From assembly GCF_020080045.1 (NCBI RefSeq), contig NZ_CP083451.1, forward strand, positions 3,707,001-3,771,000: DNA of 64,000 nt, written 5' to 3'. This stretch comes from Comamonas odontotermitis (GTDB lineage Bacteria; Pseudomonadota; Gammaproteobacteria; Burkholderiales; Burkholderiaceae_C). The notes below the pieces were generated by a model. That model ran no database searches. It worked only from the letters and a program-made list of their open reading frames with translations, and was not told the origin of the DNA. Below are positions 37,754 to 45,961 of this stretch, one piece after another; the first letter of the stretch is position 1, and each line of letters starts with the position of its first letter. Position numbers and translations under genes: made by a program.

Positions 37754-38497
37754 TCAGCCTTCGCTCAATTCATCGGCGCGGTTCTGCGCCGCTTCAAAAT
37801 CGAGGTCGCCGGTATAGATGGCGCGGCCACAGATCACGCCTTCCACGCCTTCGGATTCGACCGCGCAAAGCGCCTCGATATCGGCCATGCCCGACAGACC
37901 GCCCGATGCGATCACCGGAATGCGGATGGCCTGCGCCAGCTTGACCGTGGCATCCACATTGATGCCGGTGAGCATGCCATCGCGGCCAATGTCCGTGTAG
38001 ATGATCGACTCCACGCCCCAATCCTCGAAACGCTTGGCCGTTTCGATGACCGAGTGGTTGGTGATCTTGCTCCAGCCATCGGTGGCCACCATGCCGTCCT
38101 TGGCATCGAGGCCCACGATGATGTGGCCTGCAAATGCGGTGCAGGCGTCCTGCAGAAAACCGGGGTTCTTGATGGCTGCGGTGCCAATGATGACGTACTG
38201 CATGCCAGCATCGATATAGCGCTCGATGGTGTCCAGGTCGCGGATACCGCCACCCAGTTGCACCGGCAGTTCATCGCCGAACTCCTGGAGGATGGCCTTG
38301 ATGACATGCAGGTTCTTGGGCTGGCCGGCGAACGCGCCATTCAAATCCACCAGATGCAGGCGGCGAGCGCCCGCATCGTACCAGCGGCGCGCAACCTCGA
38401 CAGGGTCTTCGCCGAACGTGGTGGATTGATCCATATCGCCCTGTTTCAGGCGTACGCAGTGACCGTCCTTCAGATCAATGGCAGGAATGAGCAGCAT
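37754..38497 (-). CDS. hisA: ProFAR isomerase HisA
   Basis: HisA isomerises ProFAR to PRFAR, the fourth step of histidine synthesis. The 247-residue barrel starts [21 protein letters not shown], with catalytic Asp8 in the AIDLKDG motif and the second Asp in [13 protein letters not shown]. The phosphate-binding loops GGGIRD and ASGGLSG are intact. It lies 47 nt downstream of hisH. Confidence 0.97.
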   Translation of the reverse strand: MLLIPAIDLKDGHCVRLKQGDMDQSTTFGEDPVEVARRWYDAGARRLHLVDLNGAFAGQPKNLHVIKAILQEFGDELPVQLGGGIRDLDTIERYIDAGMQYVIIGTAAIKNPGFLQDACTAFAGHIIVGLDAKDGMVATDGWSKITNHSVIETAKRFEDWGVESIIYTDIGRDGMLTGINVDATVKLAQAIRIPVIASGGLSGMADIEALCAVESEGVEGVICGRAIYTGDLDFEAAQNRADELSEG

Positions 38498-38544
38498 GGT
38501 GGTGGTTGGCTGACGTTGAAAACAAAAAGGATTGAGGAAAAGGC

Positions 38545-39222
38545 TTAGGGATTCCAGTGCAGGAAGTTGCGGTACAGCGCCAGGCCCTGGTCCGCACTCT
38601 TTTCCGGGTGGAATTGTGTCGCAAAAATATTATCGCGGCCAATCGCACATGCAAAGCGCTCGCCATACTCGGCCGTGCCATGGCATTGGCTGGCCTCTGC
38701 GGGCTCGGCATAGAAGCTGTGCACGAAGTAGAAATACGATTCGTCAGGCACCCCTTGCCAGACCGGGTGCGGCTTGCCCGCCGGGGTCTCCTGGCGCACC
38801 TGGTTCCAGCCCATCTGCGGCACCTTGAAGCGGCTGCCATCTGCCTGCAGGCGGCCCGCCAGCTGAAACTTTCTCACCTGTCCGGCAATCAGGCCCAGGC
38901 CCGGCGTATCGCCTTCTTCGCTGTGGTCGAGCAGCATCTGCATGCCCACGCACACACCAAACAGCGGCTTGGTGGCCGCAGCTTCGAGCACGCTCTCCTG
39001 CAGGCCGGAGGCCCGGAGTTCGGCCATGCAATCGCGAATGGCGCCCTGACCGGGCAGCACGATACGGGTGGCAGCGCGCACCACGTCCGGGTCCGAGGTG
39101 ACCACGACCTGCACCGCCGAGCCGGCTGCGGCGGCCTGCACCGCCTGCGATACCGAGCGCAGGTTGCCCATGCCGTAATCGACCACCGCCACGGTGTTGT
39201 TCTTCAAATTCATAGCAGCCAT
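38545..39222 (-). CDS. hisH: Imidazole glycerol phosphate synthase, glutaminase subunit HisH
   Basis: HisH is the class I glutamine amidotransferase that feeds ammonia to HisF. The 225-residue protein has [12 protein letters not shown] near the N-terminus and the nucleophile in [16 protein letters not shown] (Cys within the GVCVGMQ elbow). The His/Glu of the triad is in [14 protein letters not shown] near the C-terminus. Either ATG 39222 or ATG 39213 could be the start. It lies between hisB and hisA. Confidence 0.96.
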   Translation of the reverse strand: MAAMNLKNNTVAVVDYGMGNLRSVSQAVQAAAAGSAVQVVVTSDPDVVRAATRIVLPGQGAIRDCMAELRASGLQESVLEAAATKPLFGVCVGMQMLLDHSEEGDTPGLGLIAGQVRKFQLAGRLQADGSRFKVPQMGWNQVRQETPAGKPHPVWQGVPDESYFYFVHSFYAEPAEASQCHGTAEYGERFACAIGRDNIFATQFHPEKSADQGLALYRNFLHWNP

Positions 39223-39294
39223 CGCTTTTTGATAGGGGATTTCAGAATGAATTCACATTGAAAACTATACGTAGCAATTGCTACACGCTCTGAT

Positions 39295-39918
39295 TTAGAG
39301 AGCGCCCTTGGTGGAAGGGATGACGCCCGCCATGCGCTCATCATGCTCCAGCGCAAAGCGTAGCGCACGCGCAAAGGCCTTGAAGATGGTTTCACATTGG
39401 TGGTGGGCGTTGAAACCCTTGAGGTTGTCGATGTGCAGGGTAACGCCCGCATGGTTCACAAACCCCTGGAAGAATTCGTATACCAGCTGCGTGTCGAGCT
39501 GGCCGATGCTACCTGCGGTGAACTTGACCTCCATGTGCAGGCCGGGGCGACCCGAGAAGTCGATCACCACGCGCGAGAGCGCTTCGTCCAGCGGCACATA
39601 GGCGTGGCCGTAGCGGCGAATGCCTTTCTTGTCGCCCACGGCCTTGGCAAAGGCCTGGCCCAGGGTGATACCGATGTCTTCGACTGTGTGATGTCCGTCA
39701 ATGTGCAGATCACCTGCGCATTCGATGTCCAGATCGATCAGGCCGTGACGGGCGATCTGGTCGAGCATGTGGTCGAGAAACCCGATGCCGGAGTGAAGGC
39801 GTGCCTTGCCGGTACCGTCAAGGTTGACACGCACGGCGATGCGCGTTTCTGCCGTGTTGCGCTGCACCTCGGCAATGCGGGGCAGTGGTTGGGCTGCAGA
39901 GGGGATGATATTGCTCAT
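39295..39918 (-). CDS. hisB: Imidazoleglycerol-phosphate dehydratase HisB
   Basis: This is the monofunctional dehydratase of histidine synthesis. The 207-residue protein carries the two metal-binding repeats: [16 protein letters not shown] with [15 protein letters not shown], and the second [22 protein letters not shown] 39918 is chosen because [15 protein letters not shown] is the family start. The frame overlaps the hisC stop by 4 nt (ATGA), so hisC and hisB are translationally coupled. There is no HisB-N phosphatase domain, unlike E. coli. Confidence 0.97.
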   Translation of the reverse strand: MSNIIPSAAQPLPRIAEVQRNTAETRIAVRVNLDGTGKARLHSGIGFLDHMLDQIARHGLIDLDIECAGDLHIDGHHTVEDIGITLGQAFAKAVGDKKGIRRYGHAYVPLDEALSRVVIDFSGRPGLHMEVKFTAGSIGQLDTQLVYEFFQGFVNHAGVTLHIDNLKGFNAHHQCETIFKAFARALRFALEHDERMAGVIPSTKGAL

Positions 39919-41033
39919 AGGCTTTCTTTCAATGCCGCCAGCATCTGGGCGTTTTCTTCGCGGGTACCCACGGTCAGGCGCAGGCAGTTGTTCAACAAGG
40001 GGTGCATGGCAGAGACATTCTTCACCAGTACGCCACGCGCCTTCATCTCGGCCTGTGCCCGGCCTGCATCGCGCACGCGCAGCAGCACCATGTTCGCCTC
40101 GGACGGCCAGACTTTTTCGACACCGGCGATGGCCTCCAGCGCATCGATCAGTGGCTGGCGCTCGGCGCGGATGGCAGCGGCCTGCTCCGCGTACAGCGCC
40201 TCGTGCTCCAGCGCAAAGATAGCAGCTTCGCAATTGAGCACGCTCACGTTGTAGGGGGGACGCACCTTGTCCAGCTCGTTCACGATAGCGGCAGGCCCGA
40301 TCAGGTAGCCCAGGCGCGCACCGGCCAGGCCAAACTTGGAGAGCGTGCGCATCAGCAGCACATGCGCATTGCGCTGCGGCTCGGCCTGCATGCGGGTGAT
40401 CCAGCTGCGGCAGGCAAAGGGCTGGTAGGCCTCGTCCATCACCACCAGGCCTCCCACCTGCGCCACCGCATCGATGATGGCCTGCACCTTGTCTTCATCC
40501 CACAGCGTGGCCGTGGGATTGTTGGGATAGGCGAGGTAGGTGATGGCAGGCTGGCGGGTGGCAATCGCCGCCTGCATGGCGGGCACGTCCAGATCAAAAT
40601 CGGCCGTCAGATCGACACCGATGAAGTCCAGCCCCTGCAGCTTGGCCGACAGCGGGTACATGACAAAGCCGGGCATCGGCGCGAGCATGGTGGCGCGGCC
40701 GCCCTGGGCAGGCTGCGCAGTGGCCAGTGCCAGCAGAGTGATGAGCTCGTCCGAACCATTGCCCAGCAGCACGACCGAGCCCGCAGGCGCGCCTGCGTAG
40801 GTGGCCAGCATGTTCTTCAGCACTTCCTGGCGCTCGCCCGGGTAGCGGTTGATTTCGAGCGCACCCAGGCGCTCGCCCAGCTGCTTTTGCAGCTCGGAAG
40901 GCAGGCGGTACGGGTTCTCCATCGTGTCCATCTTCAGCAAGCCTTGCGAGGCCTGCACATGGTAGCCCTGCATGGCGCGCACATCGGCGCGAATGCGTTG
41001 CAGGGCTTTGGACGGGGTGTCTGGAACGGTCAT
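39915..41033 (-). CDS. hisC: Histidinol-phosphate aminotransferase HisC
   Basis: This PLP enzyme transaminates imidazole acetol phosphate to histidinol phosphate. The 372-residue fold-type I aminotransferase has [11 protein letters not shown] near residue 90, [11 protein letters not shown] near residue 170, and the Lys site in [20 protein letters not shown] near residue 235. The MITE-like element ends 49 nt upstream of its start, so its transcription must come from that element, the 49-nt gap or read-through of the PIN gene. Confidence 0.97.
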   Translation of the reverse strand: MTVPDTPSKALQRIRADVRAMQGYHVQASQGLLKMDTMENPYRLPSELQKQLGERLGALEINRYPGERQEVLKNMLATYAGAPAGSVVLLGNGSDELITLLALATAQPAQGGRATMLAPMPGFVMYPLSAKLQGLDFIGVDLTADFDLDVPAMQAAIATRQPAITYLAYPNNPTATLWDEDKVQAIIDAVAQVGGLVVMDEAYQPFACRSWITRMQAEPQRNAHVLLMRTLSKFGLAGARLGYLIGPAAIVNELDKVRPPYNVSVLNCEAAIFALEHEALYAEQAAAIRAERQPLIDALEAIAGVEKVWPSEANMVLLRVRDAGRAQAEMKARGVLVKNVSAMHPLLNNCLRLTVGTREENAQMLAALKESL

Positions 41034-41082
41034 GGGATGGAGTCTTTCACACAGGGCACGGGTTGACCAGTTTGGACGGCGC

Positions 41083-41353
41083 TTAGAACGTGTTTACGAT
41101 CTCTACGCAGCCGCGTTGGAGTGCAATCGGGATGAGTTCGAAGCGCTGAGCCGCAGCTTGCACCGGGGTGCAAGCAAGGGTCAGCGCACAGAAATCGCCC
41201 GATTTCACTCCAACCCGGAGGGACAGTGGTTTTGCGGGCGGTCTGCGTTGTTGCAGCGCTTGCCAATAGCTGGCTATTGGCCGCGCACTGCGCCTAGCAG
41301 CCCATCCCGCAAAGCCACTGTCGCGGCACGAGGAGATCGTAAACACGTTCTTA
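41083..41353. mobile_element. MITE-like element with 18-bp terminal inverted repeats and TTA target duplication
   Basis: The ends are GAACGTGTTTACGATCTC (41086-41103) and its exact complement (41333-41350). Each is flanked by a direct TTA (41083-41085 and 41351-41353). The second base mismatch between TTA and TAA in the inverted orientation shows that the outer triplets are direct, as in a 3-bp target duplication. The interior has no transposase. One minus-strand open frame spans it from end to end. The right TTA is the TAA stop of the PIN gene. The family and the enzyme that moves it are unknown; the 3-bp TNA target would fit IS5-type transposases. Confidence 0.75.
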
Positions 41354-41791
41354 CGCCTTCTCTTCTTGGGGGGCAGACTGCAGCAGCGGGTGCAGCACGG
41401 TCACGCCGCCAAACTCTGCACCGTGGGGCAGGTGCAGGCTGAGCATGTGGCTGCAGCCGCTGTGCTGGGCGCAGGCCACAGCCAGACAGTCGCCAAAATC
41501 CAGGGCATGGCGGGCCTGTACGGCCCAGGCCGTCTCCAGCGTGGCGGCATCGGTCTTCCATGGCGTCCAGGTCTGGTAGCGGCGAATGGCAGCCCGGGCA
41601 TCGCCCTGAGGCATGGGGTTGGCGGCGGTGGTGACCTGGTCGTAGAACTCGGTGAGGGCCTGGTTGCCGGTGCGGCCCGTGCGCGTGCGCCAGAGCCAGT
41701 CGAGCCAGCCCAGGGTGGCCTCGTACAGCGCGCCGTCCGATACGTTTTCGGACGCGATCAGGACCGAGGTGTCCACAAACACCGTGCTCAT
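41351..41791 (-). CDS. PIN-domain toxin-like ribonuclease (VapC-like)
   Basis: This is a predicted endoribonuclease toxin of the PIN superfamily, 146 residues. The acidic active-site positions are visible: Asp7 in VFVDTSVLI, Glu48 in ALTEFY, and Asp98/Asp101 in LDFGDCLAVA. Its start overlaps the stop of the upstream ribbon-helix-helix gene by 4 nt, the usual toxin-antitoxin coupling. The stop TAA coincides with one copy of the TTA target duplication of the adjacent MITE-like element, so the insertion lies exactly at the gene end and leaves the protein intact. Confidence 0.85.
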   Translation of the reverse strand: MSTVFVDTSVLIASENVSDGALYEATLGWLDWLWRTRTGRTGNQALTEFYDQVTTAANPMPQGDARAAIRRYQTWTPWKTDAATLETAWAVQARHALDFGDCLAVACAQHSGCSHMLSLHLPHGAEFGGVTVLHPLLQSAPQEEKA

Positions 41792-42078
41792 GCCTGCTCC
41801 TTCTTGCCGCTGGGGTTGTTTCTGCCATTTTGGCCACCCGCGCGCACCAGTTGTGCGCTGCGCGCTTCCTTTTCAGGAGCACCATCAGCGCCAGCGCCGC
41901 CTTGCCAGGTGCGCTCGTCGGTACGCCAGGCGAGATAGGCCCGCTCGTAGGTGTCTTCGCGCTGCTTCATCTCGGCCATGAAGTCGCCCACCATGCGCGA
42001 AACACTGGTACCCCGGCGGGCCGCCTCTACGCGCGCCCACTCCAGCACACTGTCTTCCACGGTGATGGTCAAATTCTT
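41788..42078 (-). CDS. Ribbon-helix-helix antitoxin-like protein
   Basis: This is the likely antitoxin of the adjacent PIN toxin, 96 residues. The N-terminal MKNLTITVEDSVLEWARVEA.. reads as a beta strand followed by the two helices of a CopG/Arc-type DNA-binding domain (RRGTSVSRMVGDFM). The basic, Gly-rich C-terminus would wrap the toxin. ATG 42078 is chosen; a longer frame would start inside the operator at 42111. Just upstream is a 31-bp palindrome that fits an autoregulatory operator. Confidence 0.82.
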   Translation of the reverse strand, partial: KNLTITVEDSVLEWARVEAARRGTSVSRMVGDFMAEMKQREDTYERAYLAWRTDERTWQGGAGADGAPEKEARSAQLVRAGGQNGRNNPSGKKEQA

Positions 42079-42093
42079 CATGGATCGAAGTTT

Positions 42094-42124
42094 ACACGAA
42101 TTTCGTGTCACACGAAATTCGTGT
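42094..42124. promoter_or_regulatory. Double palindromic operator of the toxin-antitoxin pair
   Basis: Two 15-bp near-perfect palindromes, ACACGAATTTCGTGT (42094-42108) and ACACGAAATTCGTGT (42110-42124), sit 16 bp centre to centre and together form a 31-bp palindrome. They lie 16 nt upstream of the antitoxin ATG, in the divergent gap to the Sir2 gene. Binding by the ribbon-helix-helix protein is inferred. The first palindrome recurs at 59642. Confidence 0.7.
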
Positions 42125-42202
42125 ATTAAATTACAACCCCGCCGACCCGTTCACCCAGGCTTTCGGCCCATGCCATGATGGCGGCCATCTGTAGTGCCAC
42201 CC

Positions 42203-43075
42203 ATGTCGATCACCTCTCCCACACCCTTCTCCTGCACGCTGCAGGATCTGACCGCCGTGCTGACCCGCCACCATCCCTGGACGGTGCTTACCGGGGCCGG
42301 CATCAGCACCGGCAGCGGAATTCCCGACTACCGTGACGAGCACGGTGCATGGAAGCGCCCCGCCCCGGTCAATTTCCAGGACTTCATGGCACATGCCACC
42401 ACACGCCAGCGTTACTGGGCGCGTAGCCTGGCAGGCTGGCCGGTATTTTCACAGGCGCGGCCCAATCTTGCGCACCAGGCGCTTGCACAGCTGGAGCACG
42501 CAGGCTTTGTGCAAGCCGTCATCACGCAGAATGTTGACGGCCTGCACCAGCAGGCAGGCAGCCGCAATGTGGTGGATCTGCACGGCCGCCTCGACGAGGT
42601 CATCTGTATGGGCTGCGGCACCATCAGCCCACGTGCCGCTTTTCAACATGCACTGGTGGCCGCCAACCCGCATTGGCACCACCACAGCGCGCCTGCCGCA
42701 CCGGATGGCGATGCCGACCTGAGCGGCGTGGATTTTTCGGCCTTTTCGGTACCTGCCTGCCCGGTGTGCGGCGGCATTCTCAAGCCCCATGTGGTGTTTT
42801 ACGGCGAGAATGTGCCGCTTGCCCGCAAGCAATATGCGATGGAGCAACTCGCTGCCAGCCGCGCCCTGCTGGTGGTTGGCAGCTCGCTCATGGTCTATTC
42901 CGGACTGCGCTTTGTGCATGCGGCCAAACAGCAGGGGTTGCCGGTGGCAGCTATCAACCTGGGCGCCACGCGAGCCGATGCCGAACTGGATTTCAAGCTG
43001 CGCGCGCCCTGTGACGAGGCCCTGGCCCAGCTGTCTGCCGTGCTGAAAGCGCCTGCTCGCGATCCCAGCCCGTAG
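42203..43075 (+). CDS. Sir2-family NAD-dependent protein deacylase
   Basis: This 290-residue sirtuin removes acyl groups from lysine using NAD. The NAD-binding GAGISTGSGIPDYRDEHG is near residue 30. The catalytic region ITQNVDGLHQQAGSRNVVDLHG has the active-site His in DLHG. Two CxxC pairs (CMGCG, CPVCGG) bind structural zinc. The PHVVFYGENVP and VVGSSLMVYSG motifs complete the fold. The preferred start is ATG 42203, three codons inside a GTG frame. It is divergent from the toxin-antitoxin pair across their operator. No partner defence gene is adjacent, so a metabolic deacylase role is more likely. Confidence 0.92.
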   Translation: MSITSPTPFSCTLQDLTAVLTRHHPWTVLTGAGISTGSGIPDYRDEHGAWKRPAPVNFQDFMAHATTRQRYWARSLAGWPVFSQARPNLAHQALAQLEHAGFVQAVITQNVDGLHQQAGSRNVVDLHGRLDEVICMGCGTISPRAAFQHALVAANPHWHHHSAPAAPDGDADLSGVDFSAFSVPACPVCGGILKPHVVFYGENVPLARKQYAMEQLAASRALLVVGSSLMVYSGLRFVHAAKQQGLPVAAINLGATRADAELDFKLRAPCDEALAQLSAVLKAPARDPSP

Positions 43076-43185
43076 CCAGACCGCCAACAACCGCTGTCGA
43101 TCCAGGCCACCAATGCGGTCCGGAGCGTTTACAGTGTGCCCCTGCATGACCCGTTCACCCGCTATTTGATTTTGCTCAATCTCTC

Positions 43186-44709
43186 ATGACCAGCGCCTCT
43201 CTGCCGTCGACCCCCCTGCCGCGTGCCCTTTTCTGGGTCGCCGTCATCTATGCGCTGGCCTGGTCGCTCGTGCCGCCTTTTCTTGCACCCAGCTTTCCGC
43301 TGGATATTGTGGAGAGCCTGGGCTGGGGCCGGGAATGGCAATGGGGCACCTACAAGCACCCACCGCTGCCCCCTATTGCGCTGCATGTGTTCTGGGTGGT
43401 GTTTGGCCGTTTCGGGCCCTTTATCCTGAGCCAGCTGTGCGTGGGCCTGACGCTGTGGCTGGTGTGGCTCACGGCCTGCCGCCTCGTCTCGCGCGACCGC
43501 GCACTGATCGGCACCGTGCTGACCATGGGCGTGGTCTTCTACACCCGGCCTGCGCTGGAGTTCAACCACAACATCGCGCAGATGCCTTTCTGGGCGGGCA
43601 TCTGCTACTTCTACCTCGCCGCCTGGCAGGACGGCAAGCTGCGCCAGTGGCTGGCCCTGGGCGTGATAGCGGGCGTGGGGCTGCTGTGCAAGTATTCCAT
43701 CGGCCTGCTGCTGGCATGCCTGGCCCTTTTCACCGTACTGACACCAGCGCGCAGCGTGCTGCGCCGGCCCGGCCCGTGGCTGGCCATTGTGGCCATGGCG
43801 CTCGTCTTTTCCCCGCATGCCCTCTGGCTGCATCAGAACGACTGGCTGCCTTTTGCCTATGCGCGGGGACGCACTGCCAAGGTCGGTACATCGCCGCAGA
43901 TGGGAGCCCTGTCTTTTCTGCTGACCCAGATGCTCAACCACCTGCCGCTCCTGCTGGTGGTGCTGTTCGCCTGGGCGCGAACCCGATTCACCAAGCAGCT
44001 GGCACCTGCGCAATCGGGCTGGAACATCCACAGCAGCCAGCCGCGTTACCTGCTGCTGATCGCTCTGGCCCCGGGCCTGCTGCTGGTACTGGTAGGCCTG
44101 GTGGCCGGAGTGCGCCTGCGTGACATGTGGGGCGTTCCGATCTGGCCCTTCACCGGCCTGCTGGTGGCCAGCCTGCTGCCTGCGGCCTGGCTTGCCAGCA
44201 TGCGCCCTTACCTGCTGCGCGGCATCACCGTATGGCTGGTGCTGATTTCGCTGCTCTCGGGCTCGTACCTGGCTTACGTGCACGACTGGCGCAAGCGCCC
44301 CGTGCGTTCCGACTGGCCCGCCGCAGCCCTGGCCCAGCAGGCCGGCCAGACCTGGAACCAGCTCTCCACCTGCCCGCTGGACACCGTTGCCGGCGATGCA
44401 TGGACCGCTGGCTTGATTGCCATCCACACGCCCAGCCAGCCATCGGTACTGCTTTTTGGCGACCCGCGCTTTACCCCGTGGGTGACGGCCGAGCGCGTGC
44501 AGCGCCATGGTGCGCTCTGGGCGTGGAGACCGGAAGACGCGGAGGACGGCGAGCCCGCGCCGGTGGCCGTTCTGCAAGACCTGGGCAGCCGCCCCGATAT
44601 GCGGATGCAGGAAGGCACCTGGAGCATTCCCTGGCCGCGCGCACAAAAGCAGCAACCGCTGGTGGTGCAATGGCGGGCTTATGTGCCTGCGGCCTGCGAG
44701 CGGCGTTGA
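43186..44709 (+). CDS. GT39/ArnT-like integral membrane glycosyltransferase
   Basis: This 507-residue polytopic protein has about ten membrane helices and resembles GT-C fold glycosyltransferases of the PMT/ArnT type. These use polyprenyl-phosphate sugars and transfer to lipid A, proteins or other envelope acceptors. The first loop contains FPLDIVESLGWGREWQWGTYKHPPLPP, whose acidic residues match the family active site. The C-terminal part is periplasmic and contains a Cys-poor soluble domain. Neither donor nor acceptor can be told. It follows the Sir2 gene by 110 nt on the same strand. Confidence 0.87.
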   Translation: MTSASLPSTPLPRALFWVAVIYALAWSLVPPFLAPSFPLDIVESLGWGREWQWGTYKHPPLPPIALHVFWVVFGRFGPFILSQLCVGLTLWLVWLTACRLVSRDRALIGTVLTMGVVFYTRPALEFNHNIAQMPFWAGICYFYLAAWQDGKLRQWLALGVIAGVGLLCKYSIGLLLACLALFTVLTPARSVLRRPGPWLAIVAMALVFSPHALWLHQNDWLPFAYARGRTAKVGTSPQMGALSFLLTQMLNHLPLLLVVLFAWARTRFTKQLAPAQSGWNIHSSQPRYLLLIALAPGLLLVLVGLVAGVRLRDMWGVPIWPFTGLLVASLLPAAWLASMRPYLLRGITVWLVLISLLSGSYLAYVHDWRKRPVRSDWPAAALAQQAGQTWNQLSTCPLDTVAGDAWTAGLIAIHTPSQPSVLLFGDPRFTPWVTAERVQRHGALWAWRPEDAEDGEPAPVAVLQDLGSRPDMRMQEGTWSIPWPRAQKQQPLVVQWRAYVPAACERR

Positions 44710-44817
44710 ACCAGCCACCCGGCCCCACTGCTGGCGTTTCGGGTGGTTCAGACATTCATGCGGCCTTGCCTGACTGCGTTCGTGATTTGAACGGATTCAA
44801 GGCATGATGGATGGTCA

Positions 44818-45135
44818 ATGAAAAACACCAATACCTTGTCGGCGCAGGAAGTGGTGGCACATCTTCGGCGCGCCCTCCGGGCAGAGATCACCATCACTGC
44901 CGAAGAGCGGTCCGCTCCCTATAAGGGAGAAACAAGCTACAAGGTGGGAGACTGGCGTATCGGGGTCTTCTACTACGAGGGACGCCTCGACTACTGTGAC
45001 CGGGTGTCGGCACCGAACGGAAGGGCTGGCGGGTACGCCGATTGGGCGGATAGCAATGGCGATGGCAACCCCGTTTCCCTCCTGAGCACCGAAGAGGCCT
45101 TGGCGCTGGAACAGATTTTCAATCTGGCCCACTGA
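44818..45135 (+). CDS. Small protein of unknown function (DUF7693-like)
   Basis: This is a 105-residue soluble protein. I see an N-terminal helix (LSAQEVVAHLRRALRAEI), a central strand-rich part (VGDWRIGVFYYEGRLDYCDRVSAPNGR) and a C-terminal SLLSTEEALALEQIF helix. The pattern 'LDYCD...APDGR..DW...PV.LLS..E...LE..' resembles a small family I recall from Pseudomonas annotated as DUF7693, but this is from memory. There is no signal peptide or membrane segment. It lies between the glycosyltransferase and an AT-rich region in the hisD-hisC insert. The function is unknown. Confidence 0.7.
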   Translation: MKNTNTLSAQEVVAHLRRALRAEITITAEERSAPYKGETSYKVGDWRIGVFYYEGRLDYCDRVSAPNGRAGGYADWADSNGDGNPVSLLSTEEALALEQIFNLAH

Positions 45136-45961
45136 CTCTCCACCAATTGCACGATAGGTGGTGAGTTACGGTAAGGATATGAGGGGCGCACCTATAGCCG
45201 CAGCAATAGCCATGCTACCGGGGGAAAGCAACAACGCAGCCTGCCGCTCTGGCTAAACGCCCCCCTACTAGACACTAATAACCAGGCATCCGCAAACCCG
45301 CTCTCTGCAAGTTGTGTAGAGATCACAAATAGGTTCCGAGAAGTTGAACCACTGCAGCAGCAGATGGATACACAGCAGCACCGCCTCGCCTGCGAAGGCA
45401 GGCTGGCGAGTCGCCTCTAGCAGGCGACGCGGCTCGATGAGCGCGACCAGCGCAGGTCAGGTAACGACCAAATCCACCACATTCACCAACTTCCGCTACG
45501 GGTTCGCTTGAATGTCTTCTTGAACTCGGTAGCAAGGCCGATTGCTTCATCTATGGATGATCCGCCTGCGCTGTAGAGAGTCGGTCGCTGTGCAGAGATT
45601 CCCCTAGCGGCCTGCTGATCATTCAACCAAAACTTGAAAAATGATGCAATTGAGACAGTGCGAATCAATTATTTTGATTTATATCAAAATAGGTGCCGCC
45701 ATCGCCAATTTTTGCACTTTTGAAAAAATACTTTGCAATCAAAAAATCAGACTTTATATAAACTAAAAACATAAAAAAGCATCGCATCCATCAAATTCTA
45801 AAAATAATGAAATCTAATTATTTTATAAAATTCCAACAAATTTATTTATATTGCAAATTTATATCTAAACGACACACTCAAAGAAGTAGCAAAATTGATG
45901 CACCTCATTTGAAATGTTTAGAACCTCACTATTGACAAAATTCAAAATGGAGAGATTTACC
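45136..45961. other. 826-nt AT-rich stretch with no convincing gene
   Basis: The left half (45136-45650) has ordinary composition and only weak open frames on the minus strand, including one of 61 codons at 45483-45668 that begins with TTG and has no family signature. The right half (45660-45960) is strongly AT-rich and probably carries the promoter of the downstream IPTL-CTERM gene. No terminal repeats, transposase remnant or tRNA were recognised. The jump in composition suggests a junction of acquired DNA. Confidence 0.5.

Noticed and set aside
42203..43075. Sir2 gene as part of an anti-phage defence system
   Set aside because: No NAD-depleting effector partner, STALD, Argonaute or HerA gene is adjacent. 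The domain is a complete zinc-binding deacylase, so ordinary function is the simpler reading.
43162..44718. 518-codon minus-strand frame opposite the glycosyltransferase
   Set aside because: Its composition (Gln, His, Arg, Gly) is that of a shadow frame. The plus strand encodes a clear polytopic membrane protein.
45323..45668. Two small minus-strand frames (75 and 61 codons) in the AT-rich gap
   Set aside because: The 61-codon frame starts with TTG. The 75-codon one has Ala/Arg-rich shadow-like composition. Neither has a convincing ribosome-binding site or a known domain, so they are not listed as genes.
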